A stretch of DNA of 64,000 bases, taken from NCBI GenBank assembly GCA_002412795.1, contig DHVS01000005.1, forward strand, positions 15,669-79,668, given 5' to 3'. Under the pieces are notes generated by a model, which saw only the letters and a program-made list of their open reading frames with translations, searched no databases and was not told where the DNA came from. The first letter of the stretch is position 1; each line of letters begins with the position of its first letter. Shown piece after piece: positions 33,901 to 40,585 of the stretch. Position numbers and translations under genes: made by a program. The DNA is from a bacterium UBP2_UBA5202 (GTDB lineage: Bacteria > Edwardsbacteria > AC1 > EtOH8).

Positions 33901-34467
33901 CGGGTTATAGGATATGGGATTAAAACTGGCCAGCACTGCCCGCTTGGAGCGCATGCTTACCGGCCGGGAAAGCGTTACTTTGGCCTGACCGAAGAATTTG
34001 TCCTGGGAATAAATGTTATCATCAATGGCAAAAGGTATCTTGTCCGCAGCGCCTTCGATCTTGGGCACCGGGTACTGCACCGGAACGATCTTTTGTTCCA
34101 GCCCCAGTTCCTTAAGACTTACTTCCCGGCTTTCCAGTATTTGGAATTCAGCAGTGGCAGTGGCTCCTTGGGGTATCTCCAGCCATTCGGATATCACCGG
34201 AAGTTTTGGCTGTCCGACGGTGGTATTGTAACCCTGCCCGGGAATGGTCAGCAGGTCAAAGTTACCGCCCTTGGTGCTGGCGGCGCTTTTTTCGAAACCG
34301 GGAACGTTGATCTCGAAGATTATCTGATTGTTGCCGCTTTGCAGCAGGCTGACCGGCTTTTGGGACGTGCCGGCCTGGGAAAGGGACAGCCATTGGGCGT
34401 TGGCTGACCCTGATATGGCTAATATCATCAGGCCGATTACAGCCATTTTTATGCCATGGTATTTCAT
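30952..34467 (-). CDS. Gingipain-type C25 cysteine protease, secreted, with T9SS-type sorting domain
   Basis: A 1171-aa exported protease. The ATG at 34467 starts a signal peptide ending SANAQ and has a GGAG site just before it; the longer frame to 34569 is not used. A propeptide (about 25-230) is followed by the caspase-like C25 domain: VVDSFYTGIQPLVDWDTRKG, VLLVGDVNGIP and DLYVSRISV. The catalytic pair is H451 (YTGHGSQ) and C484 (SFACQTGD), 33 residues apart, the same spacing as H211/C244 in gingipain R. CARDB/Ig-like modules and an MAM-like domain (FDNAEDAGV onward) follow. The C-terminus is a type-A sorting domain ending KKLVVIK. Confidence 0.92.
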   Translation of the reverse strand: MKYHGIKMAVIGLMILAISGSANAQWLSLSQAGTSQKPVSLLQSGNNQIIFEINVPGFEKSAASTKGGNFDLLTIPGQGYNTTVGQPKLPVISEWLEIPQGATATAEFQILESREVSLKELGLEQKIVPVQYPVPKIEGAADKIPFAIDDNIYSQDKFFGQAKVTLSRPVSMRSKRAVLASFNPISYNPVSGVLKVATRVKVTVNLSGSDQARTNSVHHKYSSKLYDRHVAGITINELAVSKTAKAVLPAPVNQLIIVVDSFYTGIQPLVDWDTRKGYHVTVTRTSEIPGGADTTHIRQYIQSAYDGANPPDLVLLVGDVNGIPAHRSTEDDLPYTDLYYSTMAGDDIVPDLYVSRISVVNSTQLGNYLNKYLNYQRGSWGASQDWMSKAYFTGTDDYTYHLFAETTDNYCMALSRAHGMVCDSLFDYYGTGTPVATAFNDGRTVMAYTGHGSQTSWAGPTFTQANVNALTNSYKSAFVTSFACQTGDFNYGECFGETWIRAADKGAIAFWGSSVYSYWDEDDILQRRMFDAFLDSGYTLIGGMTVKAKLDMGRYYGWDQAVSVTVTRYFEEYNILGSAGVDMYTRQPAVLMVTHPDSIPAWPSQLTVNADTGGPVQDALVAIYRPGTKTLLASGYTNASGNVVFNLDPGGAVDSLAVTVTAHNCAPYQGTIQTYSGGAYVAYLKNTVDDASGNNDGGLNPGESDGINLWLKNFGADTARAISAKIRSGDAFVSFTDSIESYGDIAPGDSLGILGYSLNVSAAAPDSHSVLFTVECRDSRDTVWQSGFTLVIRSPELAYKSHLVLDPAAGGNGNSILEPGEGDSILVSIGNSGGQAATGTSALLSTSDPYLSITGNSASYGDIVPAGGGTSAPAYAVTVGTPPVSPYFAWVRLGISALSGGYARNDSFRVVIGSAGFFDNAEDAGVTAKYSVQSQWHITGQSSYSPGHSWWCGDSVSGQYSSSLDASLVTPDIILGPNSELSFWHKYGTEATYDYCNVEYSSNSGGSWNNLGSFDGSQPDWVKQTYDLSALSSGTVIKVRFHFTSDGSITGTGWYVDDIRVQETTGVTGKPPIVPPPAAIKLGLAYPNPSFGAKTITIDYQLPGKAVIELRVYNISGQLVKIIDQGAKEPGLHAVEWDGRDQNNQKAATGVYFYQLNAAGFTAAKKLVVIK

Positions 34468-34525
34468 GTTTTTCTCCGTATGTATATTGAATAATATTAC
34501 TGCAAGAATAGTGCCTGATCTCTTC

Positions 34526-34549
34526 GTTTTTGACCGGTCGGTCAAAAAC
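34526..34549. promoter_or_regulatory. 24-bp palindrome resembling a TetR-family operator
   Basis: GTTTTTGACCG (34526-34536) and its complement (34539-34549) around GT, giving the core TGACCGGTCGGTCA, a form typical of TetR-type operators. It lies in the leader of the C25 protease gene, about 60-80 bp before the start. No TetR gene is in the window. Confidence 0.5.
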
Positions 34550-34673
34550 TGCAAGGTCTTTGTTTCCAAGGGACTGGAAAGTGGATAATAAGTTAGATTA
34601 CTTTAGAACCATTTCGGTTTCCAGGGAATGATGCATATTTTACACAATATGCAATATTTATCTCTAATTAATT

Positions 34674-34702
34674 AGTGTAACTCAATTTAGGGGCATTGTC
34701 AA
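34674..34702 (-). promoter_or_regulatory. Predicted promoter of the C25 protease gene
   Basis: On the minus strand, TTGACA (34702-34697), a 17-bp spacer and TACACT (34679-34674). It gives a leader of about 200 nt before the ATG at 34467, which contains the palindrome at 34526-34549. Confidence 0.5.
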
Positions 34703-34726
34703 GGGCTGGACTGACTATTGTTTTAG

Positions 34727-36088
34727 CTATTTGATCTTAACCATTTTAGCGGGTTTATAACCGCCGGCTGTAACAAAGTAAACCCCGGTTTTCAGCTTGG
34801 CCCCGACCTTGGTTGAATTGGTCTTTTCCACTAATCTTCCGGTAATGTCGTATATCTTAAGTTCAACATCTGATGGCAAATTGGAAATAGCGGTATAACT
34901 ATAAAACGGATTTGGTTTAACCTTTAAAACCTTTCTAACCTTTAGGTCATTTACAACCTTTAAGTCCTCTTGTTCCACCCCGTTCAAAGAATCGTCCCAC
35001 TCCCATTCAAATATGTGCCCCAGTTCGCTTACGCCATATACCCTGTTCTTTCCGTCATTGCGGGCATCGCCCACCGCAAGAGCACTCATGAAAAAATTCA
35101 CTCCGTAATTAAAAGCTATCGTGTCCAGGGTATCCTTGGTCCATTCATATCCGTTATAGCTGTACTCAAAGACATGGATTTTGCTGAACAAGGAATCATC
35201 AATACACATACTATAACTCATTGCATATATTCTCTGCTTTCCGTCGTTATGCCCATCACCAGAGATGGGATACCAAGCCCCTAAAGTATCTATTGTATCT
35301 GTACACATCCAATCAGACAAATCCCATAAGTATTCGTATAAGCCTGCATCATCCTTTGAAATATATAGCTTTTTTACACCATCGTTTTTTGCATCTGCCA
35401 CCAGCATGCCGGTTATAATATAATCTACAAATGATGCTGAATCCCAGCCATTTCGATATGTGTACTCAACCCAAAAACCATCGCCGCTAGAATAAACTCT
35501 GTTTGTATCATCATTTCGTCCTTTGCCTATTGTTACATGAAGTACAGCACGTCTCTTAATACCCAATGTATCAACCTGCCATGCATTGGCTAGCTTGTCA
35601 TACGTAAAGGCTAATGTCGTACTGTCAGCAGATCCAGCTATCAACCGTAAACTATCATCATTTTTTATATTGCCTATTGCCAGGCTGTACATATACTTGT
35701 CGTTTTCATTTTTTACAAGCACGCTATCCCAGGTCGCACCGTTATAGGTAAATTCGTATATTTTCCCTGACATCAGTTTTCCATAATACAATCTATACAA
35801 ACTGTCATTCCTGCCAAATCCTGCTGCCAGTGACTTGGGGTATATGACCTGGGAACACAAACTGTCCATTGTCCAATTAGACCCGTTCCAGGTGAACTCA
35901 TAAGGCCGCCTTCCGCCGGTTACATATAGCCTGTTTATTCCATCGTTCCGTCCGGGCACAATTGCAATGCTGCGGCCGCCACTTGACAACATGCTTACCA
36001 TGGTGCATTTAAAATCACCGGCGTGGGCCAGGCCGGCAAAAAACAGCAAAATGGCGAATAATATTTTATTTTCATCGTGCCATTTCAT
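34727..36088 (-). CDS. Secreted propeller-like protein with T9SS-type sorting domain (AT-rich)
   Basis: A 453-aa exported protein. The ATG at 36088 overlaps the sixA stop as ATGA and begins the signal peptide region MKWHDENKILFAILLFFAG; the longer frame to 36178 would run into sixA. Repeats of about 45 residues, such as GRNDSLYRLYYGK, KNDDSLRLIAGS, GRNDDTNRVYSSG, KNDGVKKLYISK, HNDGKQRIYAMS and RNDGKNRVYGVS, suggest a six- or seven-bladed propeller with a conserved (N/K)(N/D)D-G motif. The C-terminus has KPNPFYSYTAISNLP and ends AKMVKIK. It is more AT-rich than most neighbours. It appears translationally coupled to sixA, an odd pairing. Confidence 0.8.
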   Translation of the reverse strand: MKWHDENKILFAILLFFAGLAHAGDFKCTMVSMLSSGGRSIAIVPGRNDGINRLYVTGGRRPYEFTWNGSNWTMDSLCSQVIYPKSLAAGFGRNDSLYRLYYGKLMSGKIYEFTYNGATWDSVLVKNENDKYMYSLAIGNIKNDDSLRLIAGSADSTTLAFTYDKLANAWQVDTLGIKRRAVLHVTIGKGRNDDTNRVYSSGDGFWVEYTYRNGWDSASFVDYIITGMLVADAKNDGVKKLYISKDDAGLYEYLWDLSDWMCTDTIDTLGAWYPISGDGHNDGKQRIYAMSYSMCIDDSLFSKIHVFEYSYNGYEWTKDTLDTIAFNYGVNFFMSALAVGDARNDGKNRVYGVSELGHIFEWEWDDSLNGVEQEDLKVVNDLKVRKVLKVKPNPFYSYTAISNLPSDVELKIYDITGRLVEKTNSTKVGAKLKTGVYFVTAGGYKPAKMVKIK

Positions 36089-36597
36089 TTCGCTATCATC
36101 CCCATCTGTTTGCCGGTCAACAGCCAGTGAAGCTCGGCGCAGCGGCCATACTTTAGCTCTTCTGCCTCCAGTTTGCACAGGGCTCCCTTTTTCATTTCGA
36201 CCACCGGATCGTTGCTGCCTGTTATCAGCAGCGAAACAAGCTGGCTTAAAAACGGCTCGTGCCCGGTAATCAATACCCTGCTACTATGAAGATTACGGTC
36301 ATTAATCTCATTTATTGCCTTCAAAGGGTTGCGCCCCGGTTCCAGATTTTCTGTTATCTGCAGTATCTCCATGCAATCCAGCTGCCGGCAGACGATCTCG
36401 GCCGTCTGCCGGGCCCGCAGGTACGGGCTGGCAAAGGCCAGGTCAAAGGACAGACCCAGGGCCTTCATGCCCAGCGCCGCCTGGAGCATCTTGCGCTTGC
36501 CCTCGGCGGTCAGCGGCCTCTGGCTGTCGTCGGGGTAGCGGGGATCCCCGAACTCCCCGGCCAGCCCGTGTCTTAAAATATAAAGTTCCATGGACAT
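36085..36597 (-). CDS. sixA: Phosphohistidine phosphatase SixA-type (histidine phosphatase family)
   Basis: A 170-aa protein of the histidine phosphatase branch. It starts with LYILRHGLAG (RHG motif, catalytic His), has SPYLRARQTAEIV, and near the C-terminus VLITGHEPFLSQL (second catalytic His). This size and these motifs fit SixA, which removes phosphate from phosphohistidine in signalling proteins. It is cytoplasmic. The ppx/gppA gene and two P-loop kinase homologues lie upstream. The 5' end of this gene is part of the 240-bp tandem duplication at 36571-37050. Its stop codon overlaps the start of the surface protein gene 34727-36088. Confidence 0.84.
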   Translation of the reverse strand: MSMELYILRHGLAGEFGDPRYPDDSQRPLTAEGKRKMLQAALGMKALGLSFDLAFASPYLRARQTAEIVCRQLDCMEILQITENLEPGRNPLKAINEINDRNLHSSRVLITGHEPFLSQLVSLLITGSNDPVVEMKKGALCKLEAEELKYGRCAELHWLLTGKQMGMIAK

Positions 36598-36804
36598 TTT
36601 TTTACAGAAGCTCCTTCGCTGAAGCTATGGCGCTTAAAGAAGTCAGGCAGGTAGCGTAAGCGAATTTACATGATTTTTTATACCAGGATTTATTCTGCCC
36701 ACGAAAAACACTAAAAACACTACCAACCTTATTAAATATTTAGTGCCTTTTAGTGGGCAACCTTATGGTTTTGGTATCGCTATTCTTCCCGGCCGTTCAG
36801 CTCC
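36571..36804. repeat. Tandem duplication, copy 1 (sixA start to kinase gene end)
   Basis: A 234-bp copy, running from the 5' end of sixA into intergenic DNA and ending in a stray duplicate of the last codons of the thymidylate-kinase gene (CTATTCTTCCCGGCCGTTC). It matches 36810-37050 closely, with a few substitutions and one small indel. The 428-bp stretch 36598-37025, the only gene-free stretch over 300 bases in the window, consists of this duplication. Confidence 0.85.
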
Positions 36805-36809
36805 ACATA

Positions 36810-37050
36810 TCTTAAGATATAAAGTTCCATGGACATTTTTTACAGGAGCTCCTTCGCTGAAGCTATGGCGTTTAAAGAAGTCAGGCAGGTAGCGTAAGCG
36901 AATTTACATGATTTTTTATACCAGGATTTACTCTGCCCACGAAACAAACTAAAACACTACCAACCTTATTAAATATTTAGTGCCTTTTAGTGCCTTTAGT
37001 GGGCAACCTTATGGTTTGGGTATCGCTATTCTTCCCGGCCGTTCAGCTCC
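36810..37050. repeat. Tandem duplication, copy 2
   Basis: A 241-bp copy. It begins with a duplicate of the sixA start region (TCTTAAGATATAAAGTTCC and ATGGACAT), and ends in the true 3' end of the kinase gene at 37026. It contains about 10 extra bases, a repeated TTTTAGTGCC unit, relative to copy 1. Confidence 0.85.
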
Positions 37051-37754
37051 AGCGGGCTTAATATGAACCTGACCTTGGATATCAGATCCTGGGAAATGGT
37101 GTTGGGCGCCCTTCCGGCATTGACGGACTCGAACCCGTAGTGCTCCTGCATCTCCCCGAAGATGTTCTGGATCTTCCGGTGGTATTTTATGAAACATTCG
37201 TAGCGGTCTCCGCTGCGCTGAATGTCCATGCCCGACTCCCAGTAATCCAGCCCTCCCTTGTTCTTGAAGTTCCGCTCGGCCAGAAGTTCCGGGCCGGCCT
37301 TCAGGTAAAAGACCGCGTCCGGGACCAGGGCGATGCCGTAGACCTCGCGCACCCAGGCCGGGTCCACCCCCCGGGCGATGTCCCGGGCCATCAGGGTGTA
37401 GATGTAGCGGTCGGCCAGCACGATGAAATCGGACTTCAGCGCCGGGATTATGGTCTTCTCCAGCTGGTCGGCGAAATCGGTGGCGTAGAACAGCGAAAGG
37501 GTGATGGGGCTGAGGGTGTTGCCCTGCATGGCCTCCTCCAGCTCGGCCCCCACCAGCTTCGACCGCTTCAATCCCACCCGGGTGGTGGCGTAGCCCAGCC
37601 GCTCCAGCCAGTCGCTGAGGAGGTTGATCTGGGTGGTGCGCCCGGAGCCGTCGGCCCCTTCTATCACGATCAGCTTGCCGGTGAGCTTTCCCGGATCGAC
37701 GTTGGGAAGCCCCTGGCCGTAGAATTTCTTGGGGGTCAGCGCGATGTTTTCCAT
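37026..37754 (-). CDS. Thymidylate-kinase-like P-loop protein with Arg in place of the Walker A Lys
   Basis: A 242-aa protein of the thymidylate kinase fold. It has VIEGADGSGRTTQ at residues 31-42: the Walker A lysine is replaced by Arg39. The DRY-type substrate motif (VLADRYIYTLMARD) and the C-terminal LID region are present. Its paralogue at 37736, with which it overlaps by 19 bp, keeps a normal Walker A. The Lys is normally needed for phosphate transfer, so this copy may be inactive, regulatory, or a partner subunit of the other. It may not be the housekeeping dTMP kinase of this genome. Its 3' end is part of the tandem duplication at 36571-37050. Confidence 0.83.
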   Translation of the reverse strand: MENIALTPKKFYGQGLPNVDPGKLTGKLIVIEGADGSGRTTQINLLSDWLERLGYATTRVGLKRSKLVGAELEEAMQGNTLSPITLSLFYATDFADQLEKTIIPALKSDFIVLADRYIYTLMARDIARGVDPAWVREVYGIALVPDAVFYLKAGPELLAERNFKNKGGLDYWESGMDIQRSGDRYECFIKYHRKIQNIFGEMQEHYGFESVNAGRAPNTISQDLISKVRFILSPLELNGREE

Positions 37755-38428
37755 TTGTACCTCTCCAGCTCTATCCGTTCCTGAATGTGGCCCCGCACCT
37801 CCTTCTGCAGCTGGTCGGGCGGTCGGCCCACGTCTATCTTGATGAAACCGAACTCCTCGGTCATCCGCAGATATTCCTCCCGCATCTTGCCCTGAAAGGT
37901 CTTGAAACTCTGGAGGATGTCGGGCGAAAATCCCATGTCCATCCCGGCCTCGTAGTGCTTCAGCTTGGCCCGCCCCGACATGATCCGGGACAGCGCCATC
38001 TCCAGCGGCACGTCAAAGAAGAAGGTGACGTGGGGGTGGACCGCGTAGCTGTAGAGGCTTTTCACCCAGTCCCGGTCGCAGCCCCGCACCGCGTCCCGGG
38101 CAAAGGCGGTGAAGATGTAGCGGTCGGCCAGCACTATGTAACCGGCGTGGAGCAGCGGCAGGATCTGGCGCTCGTAGCGGTCGGCGAAATCGGTGCAGTG
38201 GATCAGGGCGAAGGTGGTGGGGGTCAGCAGCTGCTCCCGCTTGCCGTTCTTCACCGACTGACGGACCAGGGGCGAAGAGTTCCACTCGGTGAAAAAGACC
38301 TTGTAGCCCTCCAGTTCCAGCCAGCGTTTGACCAGGTGGATCTGGGTGGACTTGCCCGAGCCGTCCAGGCCTTCCACCGCTATCAGCTTGCCCGGCAGTT
38401 CCTGCCCTTCTACGAATTTAGCCGTCAT
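37736..38428 (-). CDS. Thymidylate-kinase-like protein with intact P-loop
   Basis: A 230-aa P-loop kinase. Walker A is AVEGLDGSGKSTQ with K26. The segment FADRYERQILPLL is next, then VLADRYIFTAFARDAVRG with the DRY motif, then a LID-like RAKLKHYEAGMD. It has extra residues at the N-terminus compared with classic dTMP kinase. It overlaps ppx by 11 bp upstream and the second kinase-like gene by 19 bp downstream, so all three are probably translated together. It could phosphorylate dTMP or another nucleotide. The close link with ppx suggests a link to polyphosphate or (p)ppGpp metabolism, but this is inference. Confidence 0.83.
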   Translation of the reverse strand: MTAKFVEGQELPGKLIAVEGLDGSGKSTQIHLVKRWLELEGYKVFFTEWNSSPLVRQSVKNGKREQLLTPTTFALIHCTDFADRYERQILPLLHAGYIVLADRYIFTAFARDAVRGCDRDWVKSLYSYAVHPHVTFFFDVPLEMALSRIMSGRAKLKHYEAGMDMGFSPDILQSFKTFQGKMREEYLRMTEEFGFIKIDVGRPPDQLQKEVRGHIQERIELERYKWKTSR

Positions 38429-39350
38429 TGCTGTTTCCTGTTTTTAAAGATTGTGCTATTGCCATGAGCAGACCCTCTTTCAAACCCACTCGGGGGACTT
38501 GGATCTCCGCCAGTTCAGTACGTCCGATCAGAACCAGCAGCAGCAGGGCCGCCGGTAGGGCCACATCCGCCCGGTCCGGTTTCAAGTTGAACCGGTCCAT
38601 TCTCTGTTTCAGGTTCAATGGGATCAGAGAATCCACGATCCTTTCCAGGCTGCCACGATGCAGGAGGTTTTTTTTACCGGACCCCGTGATCTGGACCGCC
38701 AGGTCTGCCAGAAGTTCCAGGCTTCCCCCGGTGCCGATCAGGATGTCCGGTTGATGATCCTTTTGCGCTCCGTTCAGCCATTCCAGTGCAGGGCCGGCCA
38801 GTTTTGAGATATCGGACAACCCCTGGTCCTTGTCCGTTGTTTTGATGTTTTGCAAAAGCCTTATGGCGCCTAATTCAAAGCTTTGAGACGCGGCCAGTGC
38901 GCCGTTTAAAACCGTGCTCAGTTCAAGACTGCCCCCGCCCAGTTCAAGGTGCAGTACATTTTTGCCCGTTAGATCTATCTTTTGGGAGAGAGCGTTCAGC
39001 ACCAATTCAGCCTCGGTCTGCGGAGATATTATCTCCACCTTCAGGCCGGTCTCAAGCTCGATGGTTTGAAGAACCTCGGAGCAATTATCGGCCCGGCGCA
39101 GGGCTTCGGTGGCCACGGCCCTGAAGTTAAGTACTCCTTCGGCCTTCATTATGGCCTGATATTTGTTCAGGGCCGCCAGCGCAGCGCCCAATGTCTCCCG
39201 GCCGACCCGGCCTACGGTGAAGACATCGGCACCCATCCGCACCGGTTCCCGGTAGTGCTTCAGATTTTGCGGAAGCCCGGCGGCGGATACCTCCGCCACC
39301 GCCATCCTGATGGCGTTGGAGCCTATGTCTATGGCCGCGATCTTGGGCAT
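38418..39350 (-). CDS. Ppx/GppA family phosphatase
   Basis: A 310-aa member of the ASKHA fold. It starts with the phosphate-binding IAAIDIGSNAIRMAV; then come VATEALRRADN, the catalytic-region EIISPQTEAELVLN, and the second phosphate loop HLELGGGSLELSTV. Family members degrade inorganic polyphosphate or convert pppGpp to ppGpp. At 310 aa this is the short form, without the C-terminal HD-like domain of E. coli Ppx. It overlaps the next gene downstream by 11 bp. Which of the two substrates applies cannot be decided from sequence. Confidence 0.87.
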   Translation of the reverse strand: MPKIAAIDIGSNAIRMAVAEVSAAGLPQNLKHYREPVRMGADVFTVGRVGRETLGAALAALNKYQAIMKAEGVLNFRAVATEALRRADNCSEVLQTIELETGLKVEIISPQTEAELVLNALSQKIDLTGKNVLHLELGGGSLELSTVLNGALAASQSFELGAIRLLQNIKTTDKDQGLSDISKLAGPALEWLNGAQKDHQPDILIGTGGSLELLADLAVQITGSGKKNLLHRGSLERIVDSLIPLNLKQRMDRFNLKPDRADVALPAALLLLVLIGRTELAEIQVPRVGLKEGLLMAIAQSLKTGNSNDG

Positions 39351-39373
39351 GTTTTGTTCCTGTCAAAAGCTGG

Positions 39374-40498
39374 TCAGGCGCCTTCCGTTCCGTTTTCTCT
39401 CTGATATTTATCCGTGAACGTCTTCCGCCACCGGTCAAAGCCGTCTTGTTCTATGGCCTGGCGTATCTCCTCCATCATTTTCAGATAGAACCTAAGATTA
39501 TGCATGGTGCCCAAAGTAGAGGCCAGTATCTCGTCGGACATATACAGGTGCCGGAGATAGGCCCGGGAAAAGTTCTGGCAAAGATAGCAGTCGCATTCCG
39601 GGTCCACCGGGGCAAAGTCGTCAAAATGTTTGGCGTTGCGCATAGCCAGACGGCCGGAGGAGGTGAACAGCGAGCCGTTGCGGGCGTTGCGGGTGGGCAT
39701 CACGCAGTCGAACATGTCCACCCCCAGCGACACCCCCTGGATGATGTCCTCGGGAAAGCCCACCCCCATCATGTAACGGGGTTTTTCCCCCGGCAGCACG
39801 GTATTGGCGGTCTGGATGGCCTCCCAGGTCTGCTCCTTGGGCTCGCCGATGGCCAGCCCGCCTATGGCGTATCCTTCAAAGCCTATTTCCAGAAGTTCTT
39901 CGGCGCTTCTCTTCCGCAGTTCCGGGTAGGTACCGCCCTGGACTATGCCGAACAAGGCCTGGCCGGTATTGAGCGACAGAAACTCGTCCCGGCAGCGCCG
40001 GGCCCAGCGGGTGGTGCGGCCGGTGGAGCGCTCGGCATATTCCAAAGTGGCGGGATAGGGAATGCATTCGTCAAAGCACATGATGATGTCCGCTCCCAGA
40101 TCGGCCTCCAGCCGCATCACGCTTTCCGGGGTGAACAGGTGGGAAGAGCCGTCGAGGTGGGATTGGAAACTGACCCCCTCCTCCTTGATGTTGCGGAGCT
40201 CGGCCAGGCTGAATACCTGGAACCCGCCGGAATCGGTGAGGATCGGGCGGTCCCAGCCCATGAACCCATGCAGGCCCCCGGCCTTCTTCACCAGTTCCTG
40301 GCCCGGCCGCAGGTAAAGGTGATAGGCGTTGCCCAGAATGATCTGGGCCCCGATATCCTTGAGATGCCGGGGGGTCAGGGACTTGACCGTGCCCTGGGTG
40401 CCCACCGGCATGAAGGCCGGGGTCTGGATCTGGCCGTGGGCGGTGGTAACAGTGCCCCGCCGGGCCTTGCCTGATTTATTTAATAATTTGAAGTCGAT
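39374..40498 (-). CDS. tgt: Queuine tRNA-ribosyltransferase (tRNA-guanine transglycosylase), with non-standard start
   Basis: A 374-aa enzyme swapping guanine 34 for preQ1 in Asp, Asn, His and Tyr tRNAs. It has DSGGFQVFSL (catalytic Asp region), GIVQGGTYPELRKRS, GGLAIGEPKEQ, MGVGFPEDIIQGVSLGVDMFDCVMPTRNARNG, and the zinc site CDCYLCQNFSRAYLRHL. The frame has no ATG, GTG or TTG before an internal ATG at 40411. Yet the conserved N-terminal block (SGKARRGTVTTAHGQIQTPAF) continues up to FKLLNKSGK, just after ATC at 40498. A Shine-Dalgarno-like AAAGG sits 9 bp before that ATC. ATC is therefore the best candidate start; a sequencing error at one base is the alternative. Confidence 0.88.
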   Translation of the reverse strand: MDFKLLNKSGKARRGTVTTAHGQIQTPAFMPVGTQGTVKSLTPRHLKDIGAQIILGNAYHLYLRPGQELVKKAGGLHGFMGWDRPILTDSGGFQVFSLAELRNIKEEGVSFQSHLDGSSHLFTPESVMRLEADLGADIIMCFDECIPYPATLEYAERSTGRTTRWARRCRDEFLSLNTGQALFGIVQGGTYPELRKRSAEELLEIGFEGYAIGGLAIGEPKEQTWEAIQTANTVLPGEKPRYMMGVGFPEDIIQGVSLGVDMFDCVMPTRNARNGSLFTSSGRLAMRNAKHFDDFAPVDPECDCYLCQNFSRAYLRHLYMSDEILASTLGTMHNLRFYLKMMEEIRQAIEQDGFDRWRKTFTDKYQRENGTEGA

Positions 40499-40585
40499 AT
40501 ACTTAGACCTTTTATTAGGAATCCATGAATGCAGGAAAAGACTTTTCTGGATTCCGTGTTTCTGTGGTAAAAGTAATCCTGCTGT

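Noticed and set aside
34468..34569. Upstream extension of the C25 protease to 34569
   Set aside because: It crosses the TetR-like palindrome and precedes a normal signal peptide at 34467 with its own ribosome site.
39446..40474. A 342-codon plus-strand frame opposite tgt
   Set aside because: It overlaps a well-conserved enzyme on the other strand, and the product has no recognisable motif.
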